This document shows, piece after piece, positions 1 through 5,109 of a stretch of DNA of 5,109 bases (positions within the stretch are counted from its first letter, which is position 1; every line of letters starts with the position of its first letter). Location of the stretch: positions 1 through 5,109 of the forward strand of contig CAMPIH010000160.1 in the NCBI GenBank assembly GCA_946886275.1, given 5' to 3'. The position numbers and the translations under genes were made by a program. The stretch comes from an uncultured Sphingosinicella sp. (GTDB taxonomy: Bacteria > Pseudomonadota > Alphaproteobacteria > Sphingomonadales > Sphingomonadaceae). The notes under the pieces are model-generated. The model searched no databases. It saw only the letters and a list, made by a program, of their open reading frames with translations, and had not been told where the DNA came from.

Positions 1-25
1 CCGCGAAGGCGCGACACCGGCCGGC

Positions 26-1438
26 TCAGTAGCGCGATTCGAACGTGGCGGTGACGGTCGCCTCGCCGTTGGCCGGGACGGCCACCCGCCACAAGGCGTC
101 GTCCGCGGAGCGGCGCTCGCTCGGCTGGCTCTCCTCGACGATCCTCGTGTCGCCCCAAAGCCCCGACTGGAGCAGATCGACGGTCACCGGCACCGGGCGG
201 GCGTTGGTGAGCGTGTAGCGCATCACCGTCCGCCAGCGCGTTTCGGACAGACGTTCGCGCCGCTCGACGACCGGCTGGACCTTGACGTCGAACGCCTGGC
301 CGGTGACCAGGCCGAGCTCCGATCCCATCGGCGTGTGGCCGATCGCGCTTTCGCCGACGAACTGCGGATTGCCGCGGGCATCGCGCTGGTAGACGCGCAC
401 CGTTCCGGCCGGCAAGGCGTCGCCCAGGCCCTGCTCGCGCGAGCTGGAGAAGCGAAGCACCGAATTGGCGCTGACCGGCTGGTCCTGGGTGCCGAGCCAG
501 GCATTGCGATATTCATAAGCGCGCGCGGCCGGGCTTCCGGCGACGTCGAGAAAGCTCACCTGCTTCTGCTGACGGTTCGCGATCGTCGTCCGCTCGGGGA
601 GCGGATAGAGGTAGAAATCGCCGAGCTGCTCGCGATCCGCGGTCTCGGTCCCAGGCTGTCGGATCGGCCGTCCGGGCGGCGGCGGCGGCGGATAGCCGCG
701 CTGGTAGCCGTTCTGGTTCTGCCCGACCGCGCCGGCGACGAGCAAGGTGTCGGCATTGCGATATTCGGTGCCGCTATTGTTGGTCAGAGTGATCCAGCCC
801 TGGACGTCCATTCGGCCGTTCGCCTCGTCGAACAAGGCGACATAATCGGCCTGCCAGCCCAGGCCCGGAGTCAGATAGGTGAGGGTGACCGGGCGCCTTC
901 CACCCTGGACGCTTTCCACCGTCACCGACAAGGTCGGGCGGGCGCGGAGATTTTCCGGCACGCGGTCGAAGATGACCCGGACCGGAAGGCCGTCGTCGCG
1001 GAGCACCTCGATCCGGTCGCCGATCTGGAGCACGACTCCGCCATTGGCGGCGAGCACCCGGGCCCGTTCGCGGACTTCGGCGCCGGTCGCCGGGTTGGTC
1101 CGGACCAGGGTGATCGTCTCGCCGACCGCCTTCTGGATCAGGGCCTGGGGCGACAGCAGGTCGAAATCGAAATTCTGCTCGACGATGCCGACGCCATTGC
1201 CCGTCAGAGTCACCGTTTCCGGGCGGATCTGCGCCGAGACGTCGGGAAATTCCTGGCGCGACCGGCCGCCCGGTATGTCGAGCTGGCGGCTGTCCTGAAC
1301 CAAGGCGAGATCATCGTTGTAGATCGTCACCGAAACGTCGCCCTGGGCACTTTGCGACGGCAGCGGGATCTCGTTCTGGGCGAGCGCCGGGACGGCGAAG
1401 AGGGCGCAAGCGGGGGACAACCAGAGAAATTGGCGCAT
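26..1438 (-). CDS. Secreted DUF4139 domain protein
   Basis: Predicted 470-residue exported protein of the DUF4139 family, whose biochemical role is not established. Residues 1-21 form a signal peptide (MRQF, a hydrophobic stretch, then VPALAQ), so it should act in the periplasm or at the envelope. The mature protein is beta-rich. A conserved-looking block, YLTPGLGWQADY (about 188-199) followed by GWITLTNNSG, is typical of the DUF4139 core. A Gly/Tyr/Pro-rich loop with six prolines sits at about 250-255, and the C-terminal part (about 350-470) looks like beta-sandwich strands. The start was set at the second in-frame ATG because AGGAG lies 8 bases before it and the signal peptide begins there; an upstream start at 1459 would add seven residues (MPGRSLS) without such a site. 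It follows the porin gene by 63 bases with a candidate promoter between them. The family is related to the C-terminal part of so-called MuiA proteins, but the DUF4140 N-terminal half is not obvious here. Confidence 0.88.
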   Translation of the reverse strand: MRQFLWLSPACALFAVPALAQNEIPLPSQSAQGDVSVTIYNDDLALVQDSRQLDIPGGRSRQEFPDVSAQIRPETVTLTGNGVGIVEQNFDFDLLSPQALIQKAVGETITLVRTNPATGAEVRERARVLAANGGVVLQIGDRIEVLRDDGLPVRVIFDRVPENLRARPTLSVTVESVQGGRRPVTLTYLTPGLGWQADYVALFDEANGRMDVQGWITLTNNSGTEYRNADTLLVAGAVGQNQNGYQRGYPPPPPPGRPIRQPGTETADREQLGDFYLYPLPERTTIANRQQKQVSFLDVAGSPAARAYEYRNAWLGTQDQPVSANSVLRFSSSREQGLGDALPAGTVRVYQRDARGNPQFVGESAIGHTPMGSELGLVTGQAFDVKVQPVVERRERLSETRWRTVMRYTLTNARPVPVTVDLLQSGLWGDTRIVEESQPSERRSADDALWRVAVPANGEATVTATFESRY

Positions 1439-1445
1439 GGACAAG

Positions 1446-1450
1446 CTCCT
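1446..1450 (-). promoter_or_regulatory. Ribosome binding site deciding the DUF4139 start
   Basis: AGGAG on the minus strand, 8 bases before the ATG at 1438. It favours this start over the in-frame ATG at 1459, and the resulting protein begins directly with a signal peptide. Confidence 0.75.
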
Positions 1451-1469
1451 GCCGGGCAAGAAGCCGGAA

Positions 1470-1496
1470 CATGTTACAGTGTCACATGGGTGTCAA
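1470..1496 (-). promoter_or_regulatory. Candidate promoter with palindromic operator upstream of DUF4139
   Basis: A perfect -35-like TTGACA (minus strand, 1491-1496) is followed by a 19-base near-palindrome, CATGTTACAGTGTCACATG as read on the plus strand (1470-1488). Its 9-base arms match at 8 of 9 positions around a central G. A possible -10, TAACAT at 1471-1476, gives a short 14-base spacer; CATGTT at 1468-1473 gives a 17-base spacer but a poorer match. The palindrome covers the spacer and -10, the usual site for repressor binding, and its size and symmetry suit a TetR- or MarR-type dimer. The repressor is not in this window. The sequence pattern is direct; promoter activity and the regulator class are inference. 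Confidence 0.5.
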
Positions 1497-1501
1497 CCCG
1501 C

Positions 1502-2878
1502 TCAAAAGTCGATCTGGGCCCGGGCGGCGACGACGTCCACTCGATAGTCGCGATCGCCGCCCGCCGCGGGGATGGCGGCATCCTGGTAGCGCATCCGGCC
1601 GTAATTCAGGAGCAGGCGCACATAGTCGGTCGGGATCCAGATCAGCGACGCCTGAAGCCCGTCCTGAGTGCCGCCGGTGATCGCGGAGGAATTGAGATCG
1701 AGGAAATCGTAGCGCAGGTTGAGCTGAACGGCGCCAAAGCCCCCTTCGTCGCCGCCGAGCGGGCGCCGGACGCTGGTCCGGTCGAAGCGGCCGTTGCGAT
1801 AGCCGCGAGTCTCGCCGGTGAGGAAATAGCCGATCTCCGCATAACCGCCGAAAAAGGTCTGGCTTTCCGCGGCCGGCAGATCGGCCTTCAGCCAGTGTAC
1901 CTCGGCCGCGGCATGAAGCGGGCCGCGGATCGCCGCCGCCTCGAGGCCGTAATTCGTCTCCCGCTCGACCGGCAGCGCCGGAGTGGCGACGAAGCGGACG
2001 TCGGTGAAGTGGACAAGCGGACGCTGGCGATAGCGGGTGGTCGTGCCGGCATCGGCGAGTCCCCCCTGGTCGCGCCAGTGGGCCGAGGCGCCGAAGTGGA
2101 GCCTGGTATCGCCGAGCTCGGGCGCGAAGACGATCCTGCCGTCCAGGCTGACCGCCTCATTCTCGTCATTGTCGAGATCGGCGATATTGTCGGTGAAAAG
2201 GCCCGCCTGGGCGATGAGATCGCCGGTCGCGAAGACCGCGGACAGGCCGACCCGCCGCTCGAAATTGAAGGCGTCGGTGAACGCCGAGCGTTCGATGAAC
2301 GAGGTGAAGCGCGAGCTCGTCATCTCCTCCAGCGACTGGAAATTGTTGTGCTGGCCGACCGTGAGAGTGGCCGAGTCCGATGGCCGATAGGTGAGGATGG
2401 CGTCGGTGATCTCGACGTCATTATCGGCGAAATCGGCCTCGAAGACATAGCCGAAGCCGCCGGGCATCGAACCTTCGACGCCGAGCCGGGCCCGGCGCAG
2501 CTCGTTGCCGAAACCGAGGCTGGGATCGTCGATCCCGTCCGGCTGGCTCACCGATCCGACATCATATTGGAGCCGGCCGCGCGGCTTGAACGACCAGCCG
2601 CCCGGGGCCCGGATCTGGGGCGCCCCGCTGAATCGGATCTCCGGGCCGGCAACCGGCGTCGGCGCGGCGGGCGGCGGAGACGCGGCAGCCTGGGTGGCGG
2701 CGAGAGCCGTTTCGGCGCGGTCCGCCCGGGCCTCCACCGCCTCGAGCCGGGCGCTGACCGACTGGAGCTCGGCGCGAAGGGTCCGAATTTCGTCGGCGGC
2801 GGCGCCGACCTGCGCCTGCGCCGGGACGGCGGTCAGGAACGTGGCGGAAAGCAGAGCGGCAAGGGAAAGGCGCACCAT
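1502..2878 (-). CDS. OprO/OprP-type phosphate-selective porin
   Basis: Predicted 458-residue outer-membrane porin of the Porin_O_P family, likely a trimeric beta-barrel for anion or phosphate uptake. Residues 1-22 are a signal peptide ending in AQA. Residues about 27-64 form a heptad-like coiled coil (DEIRTLRAELQSVSARLEAV), which may help trimerise or reach the peptidoglycan. A Pro/Ala linker spans about 67-79, and the barrel covers about 80-458. Family-like blocks include FKPRGRLQYDVG (97-108), NELRRARLGVEG (125-136), GAVQLNLRYDFLDLN (382-396) and LQASLIWIPTDYVRLLLNYG (408-427). The last residue is phenylalanine, as expected for BAM-dependent barrel insertion. AGAGGA lies close before the ATG. 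A Pho-box-like repeat about 80 bases upstream supports a phosphate link. Family members also carry other anions, so substrate specificity is not settled. No terminator is evident after the stop. Confidence 0.9.
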   Translation of the reverse strand: MVRLSLAALLSATFLTAVPAQAQVGAAADEIRTLRAELQSVSARLEAVEARADRAETALAATQAAASPPPAAPTPVAGPEIRFSGAPQIRAPGGWSFKPRGRLQYDVGSVSQPDGIDDPSLGFGNELRRARLGVEGSMPGGFGYVFEADFADNDVEITDAILTYRPSDSATLTVGQHNNFQSLEEMTSSRFTSFIERSAFTDAFNFERRVGLSAVFATGDLIAQAGLFTDNIADLDNDENEAVSLDGRIVFAPELGDTRLHFGASAHWRDQGGLADAGTTTRYRQRPLVHFTDVRFVATPALPVERETNYGLEAAAIRGPLHAAAEVHWLKADLPAAESQTFFGGYAEIGYFLTGETRGYRNGRFDRTSVRRPLGGDEGGFGAVQLNLRYDFLDLNSSAITGGTQDGLQASLIWIPTDYVRLLLNYGRMRYQDAAIPAAGGDRDYRVDVVAARAQIDF

Positions 2879-2921
2879 CTGGTCCTCTTTTTGACGATGT
2901 CGTTCAGGATCGGTGACCCGT

Positions 2922-2974
2922 CTATTCCGGCGCTGTGACGAGCCGGCGGCAGTTCGATGACAAAAAGGTTACAG
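2922..2974 (-). promoter_or_regulatory. Candidate Pho-box promoter of the porin gene
   Basis: On the minus strand, CTGTAACCTTTTTGTCAT (2957-2974) reads as two 7-base half-sites, CTGTAAC and TTGTCAT, separated by CTTT. This is the 11-base period and 7-4-7 layout of a PhoB box; against the half-site CTGTCAT they match at 5/7 and 6/7. Continuing the same period, weaker half-sites CTGCCGC and TCGTCAC occupy 2935-2952, so a second degenerate box is possible. GAATAG (2922-2927) lies 7 bases further downstream and could serve as the -10. The start codon is at 2878. The repeat and spacing are visible directly; PhoB control is inferred from this and from the porin family. Confidence 0.5.
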
Positions 2975-2984
2975 CCGGACGGTC

Positions 2985-3020
2985 AAAAGAAAACGGCGGC
3001 TCCATCGCTGGAACCGCCGC
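2985..3020 (-). terminator. Intrinsic terminator of the DUF4167 gene
   Basis: On the minus strand, GCGGCGGTTCCA (3009-3020) pairs along its full 12 bases with TGGAGCCGCCGT (2993-3004), with two G-U pairs and no mismatch. The loop is the GNRA-type GCGA, and the stem is followed by TTTCTTTT (2985-2992). It begins 22 bases after the DUF4167 stop and ends about 10 bases before the porin Pho-like box, so it separates the two transcription units. The plus-strand side lacks a T tract, so it is one-directional. Confidence 0.9.
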
Positions 3021-3042
3021 TTCAAATATTCGGGCTCGGACC

Positions 3043-3720
3043 TCAGGCCGCCGGGGCGATGTCCTCAGCGTCGCGCGGCCGCCGCGGGCGCCGTCTCGGC
3101 GCACGTTCGACCTCGACATCGGGAACTGCCGAGATGGCCGGCGGCAGACTGTCGACGGCGATCCGCTCCTCGTCCGCTGTCTCGGCCTCGGGCCGGCGCC
3201 GGCGGGGACGCCGTTCACCGTTGCGATCGTCACGGACTTCGCGGGGCTCACGCGCCTCACGGGCTTCACGGGGCTCGCGGGTTTCACGCGGTTCTCGCGC
3301 CTCGCGGGGCTCGCGAGCCTCACGCGGTTCACGAACTTCGCGCGGCTCGCGGTAATCGCGGCGGCCATAATCCTGCTCGTCGCCGTCCTGGCCGCCCTCG
3401 TCGCCGTCCTGGGACTCGTCGCGATCCTCTTCCTCCTCGGAAGCCTCATAATCGTCGCGCGGGCGGCGAGTTTCCTCGAAACGCGCGCGATTCTCGTTGA
3501 GGACGCGGAAATAATGGTCTGCATATTGCAGATAATATTCGGTCTGGATGCGATCGCCCTGCATCTGCGAGTCGCGGGCCAGGCCCTTATACTTCTCGAG
3601 CAGCTGAGCGGCATTGCCGCGCTGGCGATTGTCCTGGCGGTTGCCCGGATTGGGGTTGCCCCCTTGCGGACGCCCGCCGCCGCGACCGCGCCTGCGGCCG
3701 CCCTGACGATTGTTTATCAA
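3043..3720 (-). CDS. DUF4167 protein, possible RNA-binding factor
   Basis: Predicted 225-residue cytoplasmic protein of a family found in alphaproteobacteria, function unknown. Residues 1-35 are Arg/Gly/Asn-rich (GGRRRGRGGGRPQGG), like RGG-type RNA-binding tails. Residues about 36-80 are the conserved helical DUF4167 core, including RGNAAQLLEKYKGLARD and EYYLQYADHYFRVL. Then follow an acidic stretch (94-117), a 40-residue RE-triplet repeat (124-163), an Arg cluster (170-176) and a second basic patch near the C terminus (209-216). The start is taken as TTG because GGTGAGGA lies 7 bases before it and the product then begins MINNRQGG, as I recall for sphingomonad relatives. No ATG exists before the core, and the in-frame TTG at 3801 would add 27 residues lacking any family resemblance. 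It lies downstream of prfA–prmC, a recurrent alphaproteobacterial order that hints at a role near translation; this is inference. Confidence 0.87.
   Translation of the reverse strand: MINNRQGGRRRGRGGGRPQGGNPNPGNRQDNRQRGNAAQLLEKYKGLARDSQMQGDRIQTEYYLQYADHYFRVLNENRARFEETRRPRDDYEASEEEEDRDESQDGDEGGQDGDEQDYGRRDYREPREVREPREAREPREAREPRETREPREAREAREPREVRDDRNGERRPRRRRPEAETADEERIAVDSLPPAISAVPDVEVERAPRRRPRRPRDAEDIAPAA
3232..3351 (-). repeat. In-gene triplet repeat encoding RE[P/A/V/T] units
   Basis: A 120-base in-frame repeat inside the DUF4167 gene encodes 13 consecutive RE-x triplets plus a final R (residues 124-163), where x is P in six units, otherwise A, V or T. The dominant higher unit is REP-REA (18 bases), interrupted once by REA-REA near the C-terminal end. 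Because Arg and Glu alternate in strict register, the segment is highly charged but nearly neutral overall. Codons vary between units, which argues against a very recent expansion, though 9- and 18-base repeats can slip and vary in length between strains. Confidence 0.92.
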
Positions 3721-3727
3721 ACGAAAA

Positions 3728-3735
3728 TCCTCACC
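3728..3735 (-). promoter_or_regulatory. Strong ribosome binding site deciding a TTG start
   Basis: GGTGAGGA on the minus strand, 7 bases before TTG at 3720. It is the best Shine-Dalgarno match in the leader and fixes the DUF4167 start. Its first four bases, GGTG, can pair with CACC at 3739-3742 across a three-base loop, so a small hairpin may partly hide it. Confidence 0.75.
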
Positions 3736-3738
3736 AAG

Positions 3739-3929
3739 GGTGGTTCTACTCTGCCCCTTCAGGCCGGGCCCGTCCCGGCCGAAACATTTGCGCGACCCCA
3801 AGGTGCAGACAGCTGCAAAGCAGCCCCTGCTACCTCACCGAAACCGCCTGCCAAGCGACCAGCAATCGGGGGTCGGCGACGTCAGGCCTCACGCATCTAT
3901 TGCTGTGGTCGGCCCCGTCCCTGGCTCCC
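3739..3929 (-). other. Candidate structured 5' leader of the DUF4167 gene
   Basis: This gap between prmC and DUF4167 has no convincing gene. On the minus strand it can form several stems: a long-range stem of GACC-ac-AGCAAT (3899-3910) with ATTGCTGGTC (3857-3866); GCTGC-TTT-GCAGC (3812-3824), extended by GCAG/CTGC outer pairs to 3805-3830; GGCCGGG-ACGGG-CCCGGCC (3762-3780); and CACC-CTT-GGTG touching the ribosome binding site (3732-3742). If transcription starts near 3923 the leader is about 200 bases. No T tract follows any of these stems, so none looks like a terminator. I do not recognise a known riboswitch or sRNA. In GC-rich DNA some of these pairings will arise by chance. Confidence 0.35.
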
Positions 3930-3958
3930 TATGTAGCCATGCGATGTTCCAAATCCAA
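3930..3958 (-). promoter_or_regulatory. Candidate promoter for the DUF4167 gene
   Basis: Just after the prmC stop, TTGGAT (3953-3958) and TACATA (3930-3935) are separated by exactly 17 bases on the minus strand. The extended -10, GCTACATA, fits the alphaproteobacterial GCTANAWC pattern described for Caulobacter at seven of eight positions, though the -35 keeps only the TTG core. The A/T-rich stretch around 3951-3969 contrasts with the GC-rich surroundings. This would give DUF4167 its own transcript besides any read-through from prfA–prmC. Confidence 0.45.
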
Positions 3959-3969
3959 GGGAAAAAGAA

Positions 3970-4797
3970 CTATTCTCGATCAAGGGCCAGGACCAGGCAG
4001 CGAGCCACCCCCTGAAGATCGGCGCGTGACGAAATCGTGAACCCTTCGCGCGCGAACAGGACCGAAACGCTTTCTTCCTGGCCTGCCCCGATCTCGACGC
4101 AGGCGATGCCGCCTCTTTCGACAAGCTTCGGAAGCTGCGGCGCCAGCCGCCGATAATCGTCGAGACCGTCCGCCCCGGCGAACAGCGCCTCGGCCGGCTC
4201 CCACGCCTCGACATCGACCGGGAGCGGCGAGTGCGCGGCGACATAAGGCGGGTTGCACAGGATCAGGTCGAAGCGGCGGTCCAGCCCTTCCGCCCAGTCG
4301 CCGAGGCGCAATTCGGCACGATCGGCGAGGCCGAGCCGTTCGGCGTTTCGTCGAGCATGAACGAGCGCCGATTCCGAGGCGTCGATGCCCAGCCCCGTCG
4401 ACTCCGGCCACTGATCGAGCGCGGCGAGCAGGAGCGTTCCGGGGCCGGTGCCGAGATCGAGGATCGAGCCCGGAGCGCGATCCCTGAAATGGTCCAGAGC
4501 CGCCTCGATCAGGGTCTCGCTGTCCGGCCGCGGAACCAGCACGCCCGGCCCGACCTCGAGCTCGATCGTCCAGAAGGCGCGGCGGCCGGTGATATAGGCG
4601 ATCGGCTCGTGAGCGAGGCGCCGCTCGAGCAGCGCATGGAAACCCGGCGGGACTTCAGCCTCGGTCGCCTCGAGGAGCATAAGCTCGCGCTCCATGCCGA
4701 GCGCGTGGGCCATCAGAAGCTCGGCGTCGAGCCTCGGCGTCTCGGTCGCCGAGCCCAGCCGCCCGGCGGCATTGGCGATCGCGTCACGCACTCTCAT
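3970..4797 (-). CDS. prmC: Release factor glutamine N5-methyltransferase PrmC (HemK)
   Basis: A 275-residue cytoplasmic enzyme, a normal length for the family, that transfers a methyl group from S-adenosylmethionine to the glutamine of the GGQ motif in RF1 and RF2, improving termination. The N-terminal helical domain (about 1-85) ends with the family block [13 protein letters not shown] (64-76). [11 protein letters not shown] (88-98) precedes the Rossmann-fold methyltransferase domain. SAM motif I is DLGTGPG (114-120), GID at 137-139 carries the acidic residue expected to bind the ribose, and the catalytic NPPY motif is at 182-185. All key motifs are present. The ATG overlaps the last 14 bases of prfA, so translation is probably coupled to the gene for its substrate; no strong separate ribosome binding site is visible. 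A GTG two codons downstream is a possible alternative start. The older name HemK comes from a mistaken link to haem synthesis. Confidence 0.96.
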   Translation of the reverse strand: MRVRDAIANAAGRLGSATETPRLDAELLMAHALGMERELMLLEATEAEVPPGFHALLERRLAHEPIAYITGRRAFWTIELEVGPGVLVPRPDSETLIEAALDHFRDRAPGSILDLGTGPGTLLLAALDQWPESTGLGIDASESALVHARRNAERLGLADRAELRLGDWAEGLDRRFDLILCNPPYVAAHSPLPVDVEAWEPAEALFAGADGLDDYRRLAPQLPKLVERGGIACVEIGAGQEESVSVLFAREGFTISSRADLQGVARCLVLALDRE

Positions 4798-5109
4798 CGA
4801 GGGTCGCCAGCCGCTCCGCCTCGTCCTCGGCGATGAGCGCGCCGATCAGCTCGTCGAGCTGGCCTTCCAATATTTCGGGAAGCCGGTGGAGAGTCAGGTT
4901 GATCCGGTGATCGGTGACCCTTCCCTGGGGAAAATTATAGGTCCGGATCCGCTCCGAGCGGTCGCCCGATCCGACCATCGATTTTCTCGCGCCGGCTCGT
5001 TCGCTCGCCAGCCGCTCGCGCTCGAGCTCGTAGAGCCGGGTCCGGAGCACCTTGAGCGCCTTGGCCTTGTTCTTGTGCTGCGATTTCTCGTCCTGCTGGA
5101 TGACGACGA
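4784..5109 (-). CDS. prfA: Peptide chain release factor 1 (RF1), 3' part only
   Basis: The C-terminal 107 residues of RF1, which recognises UAA and UAG in the ribosomal A site and triggers release of the finished protein. The gene enters across the right window edge, with the first complete codon at 5107. The visible part begins [18 protein letters not shown], which in RF1 follows shortly after the GGQ catalytic loop, so GGQ itself lies just outside. [20 protein letters not shown] is a hallmark RF1/RF2 segment, followed by [12 protein letters not shown] and an acidic tail ending LDESA. RF1 rather than RF2 is supported by the closeness to the E. coli RF1 C terminus and by the overlapping prmC. 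The internal GTG at 5050 is not a start. The stop is TGA, which RF2 rather than RF1 reads. Confidence 0.96.
   Translation of the reverse strand, partial: VVIQQDEKSQHKNKAKALKVLRTRLYELERERLASERAGARKSMVGSGDRSERIRTYNFPQGRVTDHRINLTLHRLPEILEGQLDELIGALIAEDEAERLATLDESA

Noticed and set aside
1454..1467. Short CCGG repeats between the porin and DUF4139 as a porin terminator.
   Set aside because: The pairing arms are only about four bases long and no T tract follows on the minus strand.
335..2938. A very long plus-strand open frame (867 codons) running antisense across DUF4139 and the porin.
   Set aside because: Its codons are the exact reverse complements of the codons of both minus-strand genes, which share a phase. 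It stays open because GC-rich genes avoid TTA, CTA and TCA. The minus-strand products have signal peptides and family motifs, whereas this one has none.
3721..3801. An N-terminal extension of DUF4167 from an in-frame TTG at 3801.
   Set aside because: The 27 extra residues have no family resemblance, and the strong GGTGAGGA site lies within them, pointing to the TTG at 3720.
2935..3936. Plus-strand frames across the DUF4167 repeat, with collagen-like or hydrophobic repeats.
   Set aside because: The repetitive look is a reflection of the RE-triplet repeat on the minus strand. These frames lack a convincing start and match no family I recognise.
3922..3939. A 5-base-pair TGGCT/AGCCA stem around the candidate -10.
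   Set aside because: It is short, has an 8-base loop and lies mostly upstream of the predicted transcript start.
3959..3969. TTCTTTTTCCC right after the prmC stop as a terminator tail.
   Set aside because: I found no stable stem immediately before it, so the T-rich stretch alone is not evidence of termination. It fits better as the A/T-rich upstream edge of the candidate promoter.
4231..4836. A 201-codon plus-strand frame antisense to prmC.
   Set aside because: It is in phase with the prmC codons, a shadow of a well-supported enzyme with all its motifs.

Overview
The window is a GC-rich stretch in which every credible gene lies on the minus strand. It looks like core chromosome of an alphaproteobacterium, most likely a sphingomonad. 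That placement is inferred from the gene order prfA–prmC–DUF4167, from the DUF4167 protein starting with an NNRQGGRRRG-type sequence, and from the OprO/OprP-type porin with an N-terminal coiled coil. No mobile element, tRNA, rRNA or CRISPR array was seen.

Read in the direction of transcription (right to left), the window holds: the 3' end of prfA (peptide chain release factor 1, cut by the window edge); prmC, which overlaps prfA by 14 bases and encodes the methyltransferase that modifies the GGQ glutamine of class I release factors; a 249-base non-coding gap with a plausible promoter and a leader of about 200 bases containing several hairpins; a DUF4167 gene that probably starts at TTG behind a strong Shine-Dalgarno sequence and carries a 40-residue arginine/glutamate repeat; a near-perfect intrinsic terminator; a short promoter region with a Pho-box-like direct repeat; a phosphate-selective-type porin; a 63-base gap with a 19-base near-palindrome placed like an operator; and a secreted DUF4139 protein.

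Functionally there are three blocks. prfA and prmC form a translation-termination unit of substrate and modifying enzyme. DUF4167 follows as a separately promoted, possibly RNA-binding protein of unknown role. The porin and DUF4139 genes encode envelope proteins. The porin is insulated from upstream transcription by the terminator and may answer to phosphate starvation. DUF4139 may be under a repressor. The window does not look like a new multi-gene system. The points most worth a second look are regulatory: the Pho-like box, the palindrome and the DUF4167 leader. No gap longer than 300 bases is gene-free.
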